From an uncultured Bacillota bacterium (lineage in GTDB: Bacteria; Bacillota_I; Bacilli_A; RFN20; CAG-826), in NCBI GenBank assembly GCA_946623775.1, contig CAMORJ010000006.1, positions 1-28,197 on the forward strand: a stretch of DNA of 28,197 nt. The letters run 5' to 3'. Within the stretch, counting starts at the first letter, position 1. Each line of letters starts with the position of its first letter. Of the stretch, positions 16,127-23,673 are shown one piece after another. The position numbers and the translations under genes were made by a program. The notes below the pieces were generated by a model. The model did no database searches and was not told the origin of the DNA. It was given only the letters and a program-made list of their open reading frames with translations.

Positions 16127-16155
16127 CGAAGGCAAACTCAGAAAGGACAATGAAG

Positions 16156-17568
16156 ATGAGCGAAACCAAGAAGAAAAAACCAGCTGCCGCCAAGCCGAAG
16201 AAGGTGGCTGCCAAGCCTAAGAAAAAACCCGCGCCAGCCGAAGACGAAGAACTCCTCGAAGAAGCCGGTTTAGAAGAATCGGAAGTCGTCATCGTCGATG
16301 ATGACGAAGACGTTGCTTCTCTGGAAACCATCCGCAAGACCTTCCTCAAAAAAGGCAAGGAGATGGGCTACATCAACACCGGCGACGTCATGGACGCCAC
16401 CAGCCACCTCGATCTTTCCGAGCAGGATTTCGACGACCTCATCGCGTTTTTCAGCAAAAACGGGATTGAAATCGAAGCCGAGGACGATGAAGGCGACATC
16501 GATCTAGAAGAGCCTTCAGGCGACGAGTTCGACGAGAACATGGAAGCCGAAATGGAAGAGGAAGAAGTCGAAGTCTCCGACGAAGACTCCCTCTCCGAAG
16601 AAGAACGCGAAGTCGCCGCCATCACCGATTTCTCTAAAATCGGCATCGGCGAAGTCAAAGTCAACGACTCCGTCAAGATGTACCTCAAGGAAATCGGCAA
16701 AGTCAGCCTTCTTTCCGCTGCCGAAGAGACCGAACTCGCCAAGCGCATCGTCGCCGGCAATAAACCAGACGCCACCGAATGGGAAAAGCTCGACGGCAAA
16801 GCCGCTAAGGACCAGCTCATCAACGCCAACCTGCGTCTAGTCATCTCCATCGCCAAGCACTACGTCGGGCGCGGAATGCAGTTCCTAGACCTTATCCAGG
16901 AAGGCAACATGGGCCTTATCAAAGCCGTTGAAAAGTTCGACTACACCAAAGGATTCAAGTTCTCCACCTATGCGACTTGGTGGATCCGCCAGGCCATCAC
17001 CCGCGCCATCGCGGACCAAGCCAGGACCATCCGCATCCCGGTCCATATGGTCGAGACCATCAACAAGATGACCCGCGTCCAGCGTCAGCTCGTCCAGGAA
17101 TTCGGACGTGAGCCGACCGCCGAGGAAATCTCGGAAAAAATGGATGGCGCATTGTCTCCTGACCGCATCCGCGAGATTCAGCGCATCGCGCTTGAACCCG
17201 TCTCCTTGGAGACCCCGATCGGTGAGGAAGACGATTCCCACCTCGGCGACTTCATCGAAGACAAAGATGCGCAGTCGCCGGAAGAATTCACCACCAAATC
17301 CTTATTGAAGGATGAACTATACGAGATCATGAAGGACCTCACCGACCGCGAGGAGCGCGTCCTCCGTCTCCGCTACGGCCTTGACGACAACCGCCCAAGG
17401 ACCTTAGAGGAAGTCGGCCGCGAATTCAACGTGACGCGTGAGCGCATCCGTCAGATCGAAGCGAAAGCCATCCGCAAGCTCCGCCATCCGACCAGAGCCA
17501 AGCGCCTTGGCGATTATCGCGATGCCTATTCCATCGGCGACAACCGGTTCGGCGGCGGAAACAAGTAA
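16156..17568 (+). CDS. rpoD: RpoD (SigA), primary sigma-70 factor
   Basis: Housekeeping sigma factor. I chose the ATG at 16156 because aaagga (16142-16147) is 8 bases from it but only 2 from the ATG at 16150. The 470 residues begin with an unusual Lys/Ala/Pro-rich tail (5-27). Region 1.1 follows (about 56-105), then an acidic linker (107-152) and region 1.2 (171-200). Region 2 is canonical (228-304), including FSTYATWWIRQAITR for melting and -10 contact. Region 3.2 has SHLGDFIED, and region 4.2 has NVTRERIRQIEAKAIRKLRHP (425-445). It is about 100 residues longer than Bacillus SigA (371). A second sigma gene follows after 3 bases. Confidence 0.98.
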   Translation: MSETKKKKPAAAKPKKVAAKPKKKPAPAEDEELLEEAGLEESEVVIVDDDEDVASLETIRKTFLKKGKEMGYINTGDVMDATSHLDLSEQDFDDLIAFFSKNGIEIEAEDDEGDIDLEEPSGDEFDENMEAEMEEEEVEVSDEDSLSEEEREVAAITDFSKIGIGEVKVNDSVKMYLKEIGKVSLLSAAEETELAKRIVAGNKPDATEWEKLDGKAAKDQLINANLRLVISIAKHYVGRGMQFLDLIQEGNMGLIKAVEKFDYTKGFKFSTYATWWIRQAITRAIADQARTIRIPVHMVETINKMTRVQRQLVQEFGREPTAEEISEKMDGALSPDRIREIQRIALEPVSLETPIGEEDDSHLGDFIEDKDAQSPEEFTTKSLLKDELYEIMKDLTDREERVLRLRYGLDDNRPRTLEEVGREFNVTRERIRQIEAKAIRKLRHPTRAKRLGDYRDAYSIGDNRFGGGNK

Positions 17569-17571
17569 TTC

Positions 17572-18693
17572 ATGAAGGCTGAGGAAGCAATTGAAGAAAG
17601 AGTCGATGAAGAGGCGGAAACCTTCGAGGACTTCCTGCCCTTCATCGAACCCATCATCAAAAAAGCGGATGATGAGGAAAAAGAGGCCTTGCTCGAATTG
17701 GCAAGGGAACGGTTTTCCGCATTGTCCAATGCCTACGAGCCAGAAGATGGCGATTTTGCTTCCTTCGTCATAGCGGGCCTTGGCTCGGCTTTGAAAAAGG
17801 CAATGGCAAGCGCCAATCCCAAAAAGCCCCGCACTGGGCAAACTTCGGACGCCTACACCCTCTATATGGAACAGCTATCCAAATACGAGAGGCTTACCGC
17901 CGAAGAGGAGATAATGTACGGGCAGCAGATAGCCTTTTTGCATCGGGCGGACGCGACGCCAGAGCAAAAGAAGAAGGCGGAAGAGGCCAAAAACAAGCTC
18001 GTCACCGGCAATCTGAAGCTGGTCGTCTCCATCGCCCACAATTATCAGCGCGCCGGCATCCCCATCCTCGATTTGATCCAGGAAGGGAACATCGGGCTTC
18101 AAAGGGCAGCCGAGAAATACGACCCATCCAAAGGGACGAGGTTCTCGACATATGCCCATCTTTGGATTGAGCAAGCCATCTCGAAAGCGGCCGCTGAGCA
18201 ATCCACATCCATCAAGCTGCCGATCCACAAGGCAAACGAGATCGCCAGCATCAAGCGCGTCTCCAACGAGCTTGCCCAAAAGCTCGAGCGGCAGCCTACT
18301 TTGGAGGAATTGGCGGACGAATTGCCGCAGTATTCCCCAAAAGAAATCGAAGAGCTTTTCACCTATGCCCAATCGGTGGCGTCGGCAAACGAAACCGTCA
18401 TGCCCGACTCCCCGGTCGAACTGATCGATTCGATTCCCGATGAAGACGAATCCATAACCGACATCATCGACGAGGAAGAAACGCAATCCCGGCTCAATAA
18501 GGGCCTCGATGCGCTGCCGCAACGCGAAAGAGACATCGTCATCAGACTATTTGGCTTAGACGGAAACAAGCCGATGACGCTGAAAGAAGTCGGGGAGATC
18601 TATAATCTTAGCGAAGAGCGAATCAGGCAATTGCGAGAGCAGGCGATCAACAGAATGAGCAAATCGCTGCGCCAAGACGAAGAGGAGGAGTGA
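17572..18693 (+). CDS. Second sigma-70 family factor, divergent paralogue of RpoD
   Basis: The 373-residue protein is a sigma-70 factor with regions 1.2 (about 92-120), 2 (143-225), 3 (226-280), 3.2 (about 285-305) and 4 (307-365). It lacks region 1.1 and has instead an acidic helical N-terminus (1-75). LDLIQEGNIGLQRA and RFSTYAHLWIEQAIS are clearly related to RpoD. However, the aromatic pair of the melting region is Leu-Trp (L197, W198) rather than Trp-Trp, and the Arg before the -10-reading Gln (Q201) is Glu. In region 4.2 the helix reads NLSEERIRQLREQAI, with Glu348 where RpoD has the -35-contacting Arg. The HP motif after the helix is missing. The ATG is 3 bases after the rpoD stop without a clear ribosome site, which suggests coupled translation. 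It is probably an alternative (group 2-like) sigma factor. Confidence 0.9.
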   Translation: MKAEEAIEERVDEEAETFEDFLPFIEPIIKKADDEEKEALLELARERFSALSNAYEPEDGDFASFVIAGLGSALKKAMASANPKKPRTGQTSDAYTLYMEQLSKYERLTAEEEIMYGQQIAFLHRADATPEQKKKAEEAKNKLVTGNLKLVVSIAHNYQRAGIPILDLIQEGNIGLQRAAEKYDPSKGTRFSTYAHLWIEQAISKAAAEQSTSIKLPIHKANEIASIKRVSNELAQKLERQPTLEELADELPQYSPKEIEELFTYAQSVASANETVMPDSPVELIDSIPDEDESITDIIDEEETQSRLNKGLDALPQRERDIVIRLFGLDGNKPMTLKEVGEIYNLSEERIRQLREQAINRMSKSLRQDEEEE

Positions 18694-18695
18694 AG

Positions 18696-19376
18696 ATGGC
18701 GAAAAAACTATCGAAAAGACTGCAAGCCGTCGCCTCTTTCGTCGAACAAGGAAGCTATCTTGCCGACATCGGCGCCGACCATGCCTCTTTGCCCATCTAC
18801 CTGGTGAGCACCGGCAAAATCTCCTATGCGATGGCGGTGGAGAACAAAATCGGGCCCTTCGTCAGAATGAAAGGGAACATCGAGGCAAGCGGATGCTCTT
18901 CCTCCATCCACCCTTCCATGAGCGATGGCATCTCCCATATATCGGATGAGGTCAACTGCCTGACCTTGTGCGGCATGGGCGGATTGCTGGCCTGCGAGAT
19001 ACTGGAAGCCCATCCCGAGAAGCTTTTCGGCGTGCAGTCCATCATTTTGGACCCGCATACCGATCTGAAGGCGGTCCGCGAGCGCGTCAGCGCCCTCGGA
19101 TTCCATATCTCCGACGAAACGATGGTCTACGAAGACAAAATCTATTATTCCATCATCAAATTCGTCTCCGGCGCGCCCAAGCGCCCCTATACCCAATCGG
19201 AATTGCTGTTCGGGCCGGTGAACATAAGGAAAAGGGACGCCGTCTTCCTCGAATGGATGGAACTCCAGAGGAAGAAAGTATCCGATATCCTCAACAAAGG
19301 CCTCTCCCAGGCTTCCAGGGAGCGTTACCTCAATCTTTACCGCCTGATTGCTCAGGAGCTCAAAGAAACCAAATAA
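18696..19376 (+). CDS. trmK: TrmK, tRNA (adenine-22 N1)-methyltransferase
   Basis: TrmK methylates A22 in the D-arm of tRNAs using S-adenosylmethionine. The protein has 226 residues. A Rossmann core shows the SAM-binding LADIGADHASLPIYL near the N-terminus and the catalytic-pocket motif LCGMGG. A C-terminal coiled-coil-like helical region follows (about 180-226). The ATG at 18696 is 5 bases after aggaggag; the GTG at 18690 lies in the ribosome site itself. It follows the second sigma gene by 2 bases. Its 3' end overlaps the convergent ispH gene by 25 bases. In Bacillus trmK (yqfN) also lies downstream of sigA. Confidence 0.93.
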   Translation: MAKKLSKRLQAVASFVEQGSYLADIGADHASLPIYLVSTGKISYAMAVENKIGPFVRMKGNIEASGCSSSIHPSMSDGISHISDEVNCLTLCGMGGLLACEILEAHPEKLFGVQSIILDPHTDLKAVRERVSALGFHISDETMVYEDKIYYSIIKFVSGAPKRPYTQSELLFGPVNIRKRDAVFLEWMELQRKKVSDILNKGLSQASRERYLNLYRLIAQELKETK

Positions 19377-20218
19377 TCCTGACAGCGTCTGACTTCTTCG
19401 ATGCTGGTGGATGCCCCCGAAGCAAGGATAACCCTGCAATAGCGGGGCAAATCGAGCTTCTTCAGTTCCTCGAGGTTCAGCGCCATAAACGTCTTCACCC
19501 CATATGACTGCGCGATGTCGCGCAGTTTTTTGGTATTGGAGGAAAGCTCGCTTCCGATGATGAAAGCGGCATCCACGCCTTTCTGCAGTTCCTTCTTCAA
19601 TGCTTCCTGACGCGAAGAAGTGGCGTGGCATCGCCCTTTTTCCAGTTTTATCTGCGGATATTCCCTTCTGAGGCTTTCCAAGGCGAGCTCAATGTCTTCC
19701 TCAGACAAGGTCGTCTGGGTCAAAGCGATGGCAGCATCCATAGGCGGCCTGGTCAGCAAGGATTGCGATTTCACGTCGTAGAAGCCCGAGAACGCCGCGT
19801 TTTGCCTGAAGCTCTCCGCTTCCAAATGCCCTTTGGCGCCGATATAGACGATCCCTTTGCCCGCATGGGCGCGCGCATAATCCAAATTCTCTTTTACGTA
19901 GCGGCAGGTCGCATCGTAGACGATGAGGTTCTTCTTTTTCGCAATGGCATCGAAGGATTCCGGATGCCCGTGGGCGGAGAACAAAACGATGGAGCCGTCT
20001 TCGAGATTGGACAATTGCTCTTCTAGTGGCGCATTCCTCTCATCGAGGATCTCAAAGCCCAACGATCTCATATATGCGACGGCGTCTTCGTTATGGACCA
20101 ATAAGCCCAGCATGAAGATGGTTTCGCTCGGGTGCTCGGATTTCGCCTGCAGCCCAAGCCGGATGGCCGATGTGACCCCAAGGCAATAGCCTGTCGGGCG
20201 TACCAAAATGACTTCCAT
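19352..20218 (-). CDS. ispH: IspH, 4-hydroxy-3-methylbut-2-enyl diphosphate reductase
   Basis: IspH is the [4Fe-4S] enzyme of the last MEP-pathway step, giving IPP and DMAPP. The 288 residues carry the three cluster cysteines C12 (GYCLGV), C105 (DATC) and C197 (GRCHATSSRQ). Substrate-binding residues include H42 (VHN), H83 (SAHG), the GHLEAES loop with the catalytic glutamate and QTTLS. The usual start motif and GAST near the end are present. It is on the opposite strand to its neighbours. Its end overlaps trmK, and its start faces cshB across 61 bases that share a palindromic -10 box. A purine-rich aaggaaggg lies 13 or more bases before the ATG. Confidence 0.97.
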   Translation of the reverse strand: MEVILVRPTGYCLGVTSAIRLGLQAKSEHPSETIFMLGLLVHNEDAVAYMRSLGFEILDERNAPLEEQLSNLEDGSIVLFSAHGHPESFDAIAKKKNLIVYDATCRYVKENLDYARAHAGKGIVYIGAKGHLEAESFRQNAAFSGFYDVKSQSLLTRPPMDAAIALTQTTLSEEDIELALESLRREYPQIKLEKGRCHATSSRQEALKKELQKGVDAAFIIGSELSSNTKKLRDIAQSYGVKTFMALNLEELKKLDLPRYCRVILASGASTSIEEVRRCQDYLVSLSS

Positions 20219-20262
20219 GGCATTATTGTTGCCCTTCCTTGGTGAAATTGGAAGGATGTTCG

Positions 20263-20270
20263 ATTATAAT
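20263..20270. promoter_or_regulatory. Palindromic -10 box (ATTATAAT) between divergent ispH and cshB
   Basis: ATTATAAT reads the same on both strands, so it gives a perfect TATAAT for cshB (20265-20270) and another for ispH (20268 down to 20263). On the plus strand a GTGAAA (20242-20247) lies 17 bases upstream, and the transcript would start 2-3 bases before the cshB ATG at 20280. On the minus strand the leader would be about 37 bases. Confidence 0.55.
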
Positions 20271-20279
20271 GACCGCGAT

Positions 20280-21644
20280 ATGGGCTCATTTTCTTCATTC
20301 AATCTATCGAAAACCATGGTCTCCGCGTTGGAGAAGCAGGGGTATAAGAACCCCTCCAAGGTGCAGGAGAGGGTCATCCCCAAGGTCCTTTCGGGCTCTT
20401 CTTTGGTCTGCCAAAGCGAGACGGGCACTGGGAAAACCCATGCGTATTTGGTGCCCATCATCGAAAGAATCGATTTGACCCTCAATAGGCTTCAGGCCAT
20501 CATCATCACGCCTAGCCGCGAGCTCGCCAAGCAAGTCTATGACTTCGCGGTTCCCTTCCAATCCCATTACCAGAAGCTCAAGGTGAAGCTCATCACCTCC
20601 GACAAGGACAGGACAAGGAGCACCGACGGCTTATCGATCGCGCCCCACATCGTCATCGGAACCCCCGGAAGGCTCAAGGATATCCTAAGCGACGAATACG
20701 GCCTGAACCTCCGCGGCGTGCGCTTCTTGGTGCTTGACGAAGCCGATATGCTCGCCGAGATGGGATATTACGAAGACATCGACGCCATCTACGAAAAACT
20801 GCCGGAAAAGCTTCAGGCCATGGCCTTCTCCGCGACCCTGAACCAAGGGCTTCGCGACACGCTTTCCAAATACATCAAAAGCGATTTCCTCTATCAGGGG
20901 GAGCGCGAGAAGACGCCGGAGGGCGTCCATCATCACCTCATCGACGTCAAGCACGTCGGCATCGAGGAATCCTTGCTCCGCTTCCTGAACATCAGGAATC
21001 CATATCTCGCCCTCATCTTCGCGTCCAAGAAAGAAGACGTGAAGAAGGCTTACGATTACCTGAAATCCAATGGCATCGACGACGTCCTCTATTTCTCGGG
21101 CGATTTGGATGCCAGGGAGAGGAAGCAGGCCATCCGCCTCATCAAATCCAACAAATACCGTTATGTCTGCTGCAGCGATTTGCTTAGCCGCGGCATCGAC
21201 ATCGATGACGTAAGCGACGTCATCTCCTTGGATCTGCCAAACGACCTATCCTATTATTTCCACCGCGCAGGAAGAACCGCCAGATTCGGCAAAAGCGGCG
21301 ATTCATGGGTGTTTTACAACGCCGATTACGTCAAGAAGGCCAAGACGCTGCTTGAGCAGGGGGTGAAATTCGATTACTTCATCCTCAAGTCTTCCTCCAT
21401 CGTCGAGGATCCCGTCGGGCTCGCCCCGAAGAAAAAGCTCACCGCCAAGAAAGCCTTCTCCGAAGAAGAGAGGATCGAGGTCAAGAAAGCCAAAGCCTTG
21501 ACCCGTTCCAAGACCGTCAAGCCGGGCCACAAGAAGAAAACGAAGCAAGCGGTGGAGAAAGTCAAACGCAAATACCGCAAAAAAGCGATCAAGGACTCCA
21601 TCCGCAAGCATGCCTACCGCGGCGAGGCCCCCAAAACCAAATGA
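20280..21644 (+). CDS. cshB: DEAD-box RNA helicase, CshB-like
   Basis: ATP-dependent RNA helicase of the cytoplasm. The 454 residues include the Q-motif region (FNLSKTMVSALEKQGYKNPS), motif I SETGTGKT (46-53), Ia PSRELAKQ, Ib TPGRL, II DEAD (153-156), III SAT (184-186), V CSDLLSRGIDI and VI HRAGRTAR. A Lys/Arg-rich tail after residue 380 probably binds RNA. An in-frame ATG at 20208 would place ispH promoter DNA inside the gene; 20280 gives the normal DEAD-box N-terminus and lies 9 bases after TATAAT. The location between ispH and nfo matches Bacillus cshB (yqfR), which is why I use that symbol rather than cshA. It overlaps nfo by 4 bases. Confidence 0.93.
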   Translation: MGSFSSFNLSKTMVSALEKQGYKNPSKVQERVIPKVLSGSSLVCQSETGTGKTHAYLVPIIERIDLTLNRLQAIIITPSRELAKQVYDFAVPFQSHYQKLKVKLITSDKDRTRSTDGLSIAPHIVIGTPGRLKDILSDEYGLNLRGVRFLVLDEADMLAEMGYYEDIDAIYEKLPEKLQAMAFSATLNQGLRDTLSKYIKSDFLYQGEREKTPEGVHHHLIDVKHVGIEESLLRFLNIRNPYLALIFASKKEDVKKAYDYLKSNGIDDVLYFSGDLDARERKQAIRLIKSNKYRYVCCSDLLSRGIDIDDVSDVISLDLPNDLSYYFHRAGRTARFGKSGDSWVFYNADYVKKAKTLLEQGVKFDYFILKSSSIVEDPVGLAPKKKLTAKKAFSEEERIEVKKAKALTRSKTVKPGHKKKTKQAVEKVKRKYRKKAIKDSIRKHAYRGEAPKTK

Positions 21645-22525
21645 GCGATCTCCCATTGTTAGGAAGCCATCTCCCGATGAGCGCGCCGGGTTATTTCGCA
21701 ATCGCCTGCGAGCTCGCTAAGACGCTTGGGGAAGACACTTTCATGTTCTATACCGGCGCGCCGCAGAACAGCGTCCGCGCCGATATCGCCAAGATGCGCA
21801 TTGAGGAAGGCATGAAAATATTAGATGCCGTCGGCATTTCGCCATCCTCTTTAGTCATCCACGCCCCCTATATCGTCAATCCCGCCTCCAGGCGCAAAGA
21901 GGAGAATTTCCAATTCGCAATCGCGTTCCTAAAGCAGGAATTGGCCAGGGCAAATGCCTTTGGGGTCAAGAACATAGTCGTCCATCCGGGAAGCCATCTC
22001 GGCGACGGGGAGGATTACGCTTTGGATTGCCTTGCCGATGCCATCGATGCGATTTTGGAAGGCGACCAGACCGATGTGGCCATTTGCCTTGAGACGATGG
22101 CCGGCAAAGGGAAGGAAGTTGGGACCAGCTTCGATTTCTATGCGTCTTTATTCCCGCGCCTTTCCCGCCCCGAAAGAGTAGGGCTTTGCCTTGATACCTG
22201 CCACCTCAACGACGCAGGTTACGACCTCACCCATTTCGACGAAGTCCTAGCCGAACTCGATTTCAAAATCGGGCTGCAAAAAGTGAAGGTCGTCCACCTG
22301 AACGATTCCAAATTCGAGCGCGGATCCCATAAGGATAGGCACGAGAACATCGGCTATGGAACCATTGGATTCGATGTATTAAGCAAAATATACAGGAATC
22401 CGAATTTAAAAGGCGTTCCCTTTGTTTTGGAAACGCCTTGGATTGACGATGTGATGCCTTATCAGCAGGAAATCGAGATGCTTAGAAGCGGCGTATACGT
22501 CCCTTCTTGGCGCGAATCATTATAG
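21641..22525 (+). CDS. nfo: Endonuclease IV (AP endonuclease)
   Basis: Nfo cuts DNA 5' of abasic sites in base-excision repair using three metal ions. The protein has 294 residues and forms a TIM barrel. Metal-binding motifs are visible: LVIHAPYIVN, IVVHPGSH, ICLETMAGKG, GLCLDTCHLNDAGYD, VVHLNDSKFERGSHKDRHEN and VLETPW. The start overlaps the cshB stop (ATGA). The stop overlaps that of the convergent ispG by 6 bases, leaving no space for a separate terminator. The cshB-nfo pair is conserved with Bacillus (yqfR-yqfS). Confidence 0.98.
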   Translation: MSDLPLLGSHLPMSAPGYFAIACELAKTLGEDTFMFYTGAPQNSVRADIAKMRIEEGMKILDAVGISPSSLVIHAPYIVNPASRRKEENFQFAIAFLKQELARANAFGVKNIVVHPGSHLGDGEDYALDCLADAIDAILEGDQTDVAICLETMAGKGKEVGTSFDFYASLFPRLSRPERVGLCLDTCHLNDAGYDLTHFDEVLAELDFKIGLQKVKVVHLNDSKFERGSHKDRHENIGYGTIGFDVLSKIYRNPNLKGVPFVLETPWIDDVMPYQQEIEMLRSGVYVPSWRESL

Positions 22526-23575
22526 CTTATCGATCTCTTTGATCAGCTCTTCCACGACGAGCTCATCCGGCACGTTCCTGATGACCTCGCCTTTTTTGAA
22601 TATCGCCCAAACGCCATTCCCGCCGGCGGCGCCGAGATCGGCATGACGCGCTTCCCCTGGGCCATTGACGATGCAGCCCATGATGGCCACGGTCTTGTTG
22701 ATTCGATGCTCTTCCAAATATTTCTGAATCGCCTTCGCGGTGGGGACGAGGTTCACGGCGGTCCTGCCGCAAGTCGGGCAGGAGATGAAGGTCGGATAAT
22801 CCTCTTTCAGCCCAAGGTCATGGAGCAGCCTGCAGCACGCTTTGACTTCCTCCTCCGGCTCATCGGATAGCGAGATGCGGATCGTATCGCCGATGCCGTC
22901 TAACAAAAGCGGGGCAAGCCCGGCGGCGGAGCGGAGCAATCCGATGTCCTTCGGCCCCGCCTCGGTGATGCCGAGATGAAGCGGGTAGGGGAATGTTTCG
23001 GCGGCGAGGCGATACGCTTCGATGGTCTGCCTGACATCCGACCCTTTCAAGGACAATACGATGTCGTGGAAGCCGAGGCTTTCCAGGATATCGACGTGCT
23101 TCTTGGCCGAGGCGACAAGCGTCGCGGCGGTGATCATCTGCTTGCCATAGTAGATGGACTTATCGATGGAGCCGGAATTGACCCCGATGCGGATGGGGAC
23201 GCTCCTTGCCTTGCAGGCTTCGACGACCTGCTTGATTTTATCGATGTCGCCGATGTTTCCTGGGTTGATGCGAATCGCGTCTACCCCGCCTTGCAGGGCC
23301 ATCAAGGCAAAGTCGTGCCTGAAATGGATGTCCGCGATAAGCGGGACATCGCCGACTTTTTCCTTGATCGCTCCAAATGAGCGCGCGTCTTCCTCGTCAA
23401 GGACGGAAAGCCGCATCGCGTCTGCCCCAAGGGCGGCGCAGCGGAGGATCTGGGCGGAGACTTCCTCCACCTTCGATGTCTTGATGGAGCACATCGATTG
23501 GATGAGGATGTTATTGCTCCCTCCAAGCGTTTTGCTGCCTAGCTTGACGCTTCTTGTCTGTTCTCTTTGGTTCAT
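22520..23575 (-). CDS. ispG: IspG, 4-hydroxy-3-methylbut-2-en-1-yl diphosphate synthase
   Basis: IspG reduces MEcPP to HMBPP in the MEP pathway, the step before IspH. The 351-residue bacterial-type protein has an N-terminal TIM barrel (IQSMCSIKT, DIHFRHDFAL, IRINPGNIG, IRIGVNSGS, LGITEAGP) and a C-terminal cluster domain. The [4Fe-4S] ligands are C266/C269 (SCPTCGR), C301 (MGCIVNGPGEA) and E308. An open frame extends upstream to 23674, but the family N-terminus and the promoter support ATG 23575. TACAAT ends 6 bases before this ATG, so the mRNA probably starts at or next to it; another ATG at 23581 abuts the box. Confidence 0.96.
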   Translation of the reverse strand: MNQREQTRSVKLGSKTLGGSNNILIQSMCSIKTSKVEEVSAQILRCAALGADAMRLSVLDEEDARSFGAIKEKVGDVPLIADIHFRHDFALMALQGGVDAIRINPGNIGDIDKIKQVVEACKARSVPIRIGVNSGSIDKSIYYGKQMITAATLVASAKKHVDILESLGFHDIVLSLKGSDVRQTIEAYRLAAETFPYPLHLGITEAGPKDIGLLRSAAGLAPLLLDGIGDTIRISLSDEPEEEVKACCRLLHDLGLKEDYPTFISCPTCGRTAVNLVPTAKAIQKYLEEHRINKTVAIMGCIVNGPGEARHADLGAAGGNGVWAIFKKGEVIRNVPDELVVEELIKEIDKL

Positions 23576-23581
23576 AGCCAT

Positions 23582-23587
23582 ATTGTA
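23582..23587 (-). promoter_or_regulatory. Candidate -10 box of ispG, leaderless
   Basis: TACAAT on the minus strand ends 6 bases before the ATG at 23575, so the expected start point coincides with the start codon. No ribosome site is present and no -35 consensus is evident. Confidence 0.5.
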
Positions 23588-23631
23588 GGGCAAACGCATG
23601 CAAAAATGTGGTAGATTTTGCCTTTTCTCTA

Positions 23632-23640
23632 TGCTATTAT
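23632..23640 (+). promoter_or_regulatory. Extended -10 promoter of rpmG
   Basis: TG, one base, then TATTAT (23635-23640). The start point would be near 23647, giving a short leader with gaggagagtg as ribosome site before the rpmG ATG. The 98-base space to ispG holds both divergent promoters. Confidence 0.6.
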
Positions 23641-23673
23641 CCTTAAGCCCAAAAGCGAGGAGAGTGAAAGACA

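Noticed and set aside
20208..20279. Upstream start of the DEAD-box helicase overlapping ispH
   Set aside because: It would add 24 residues not typical of the family and translate the promoter region; the downstream ATG gives the normal N-terminus.
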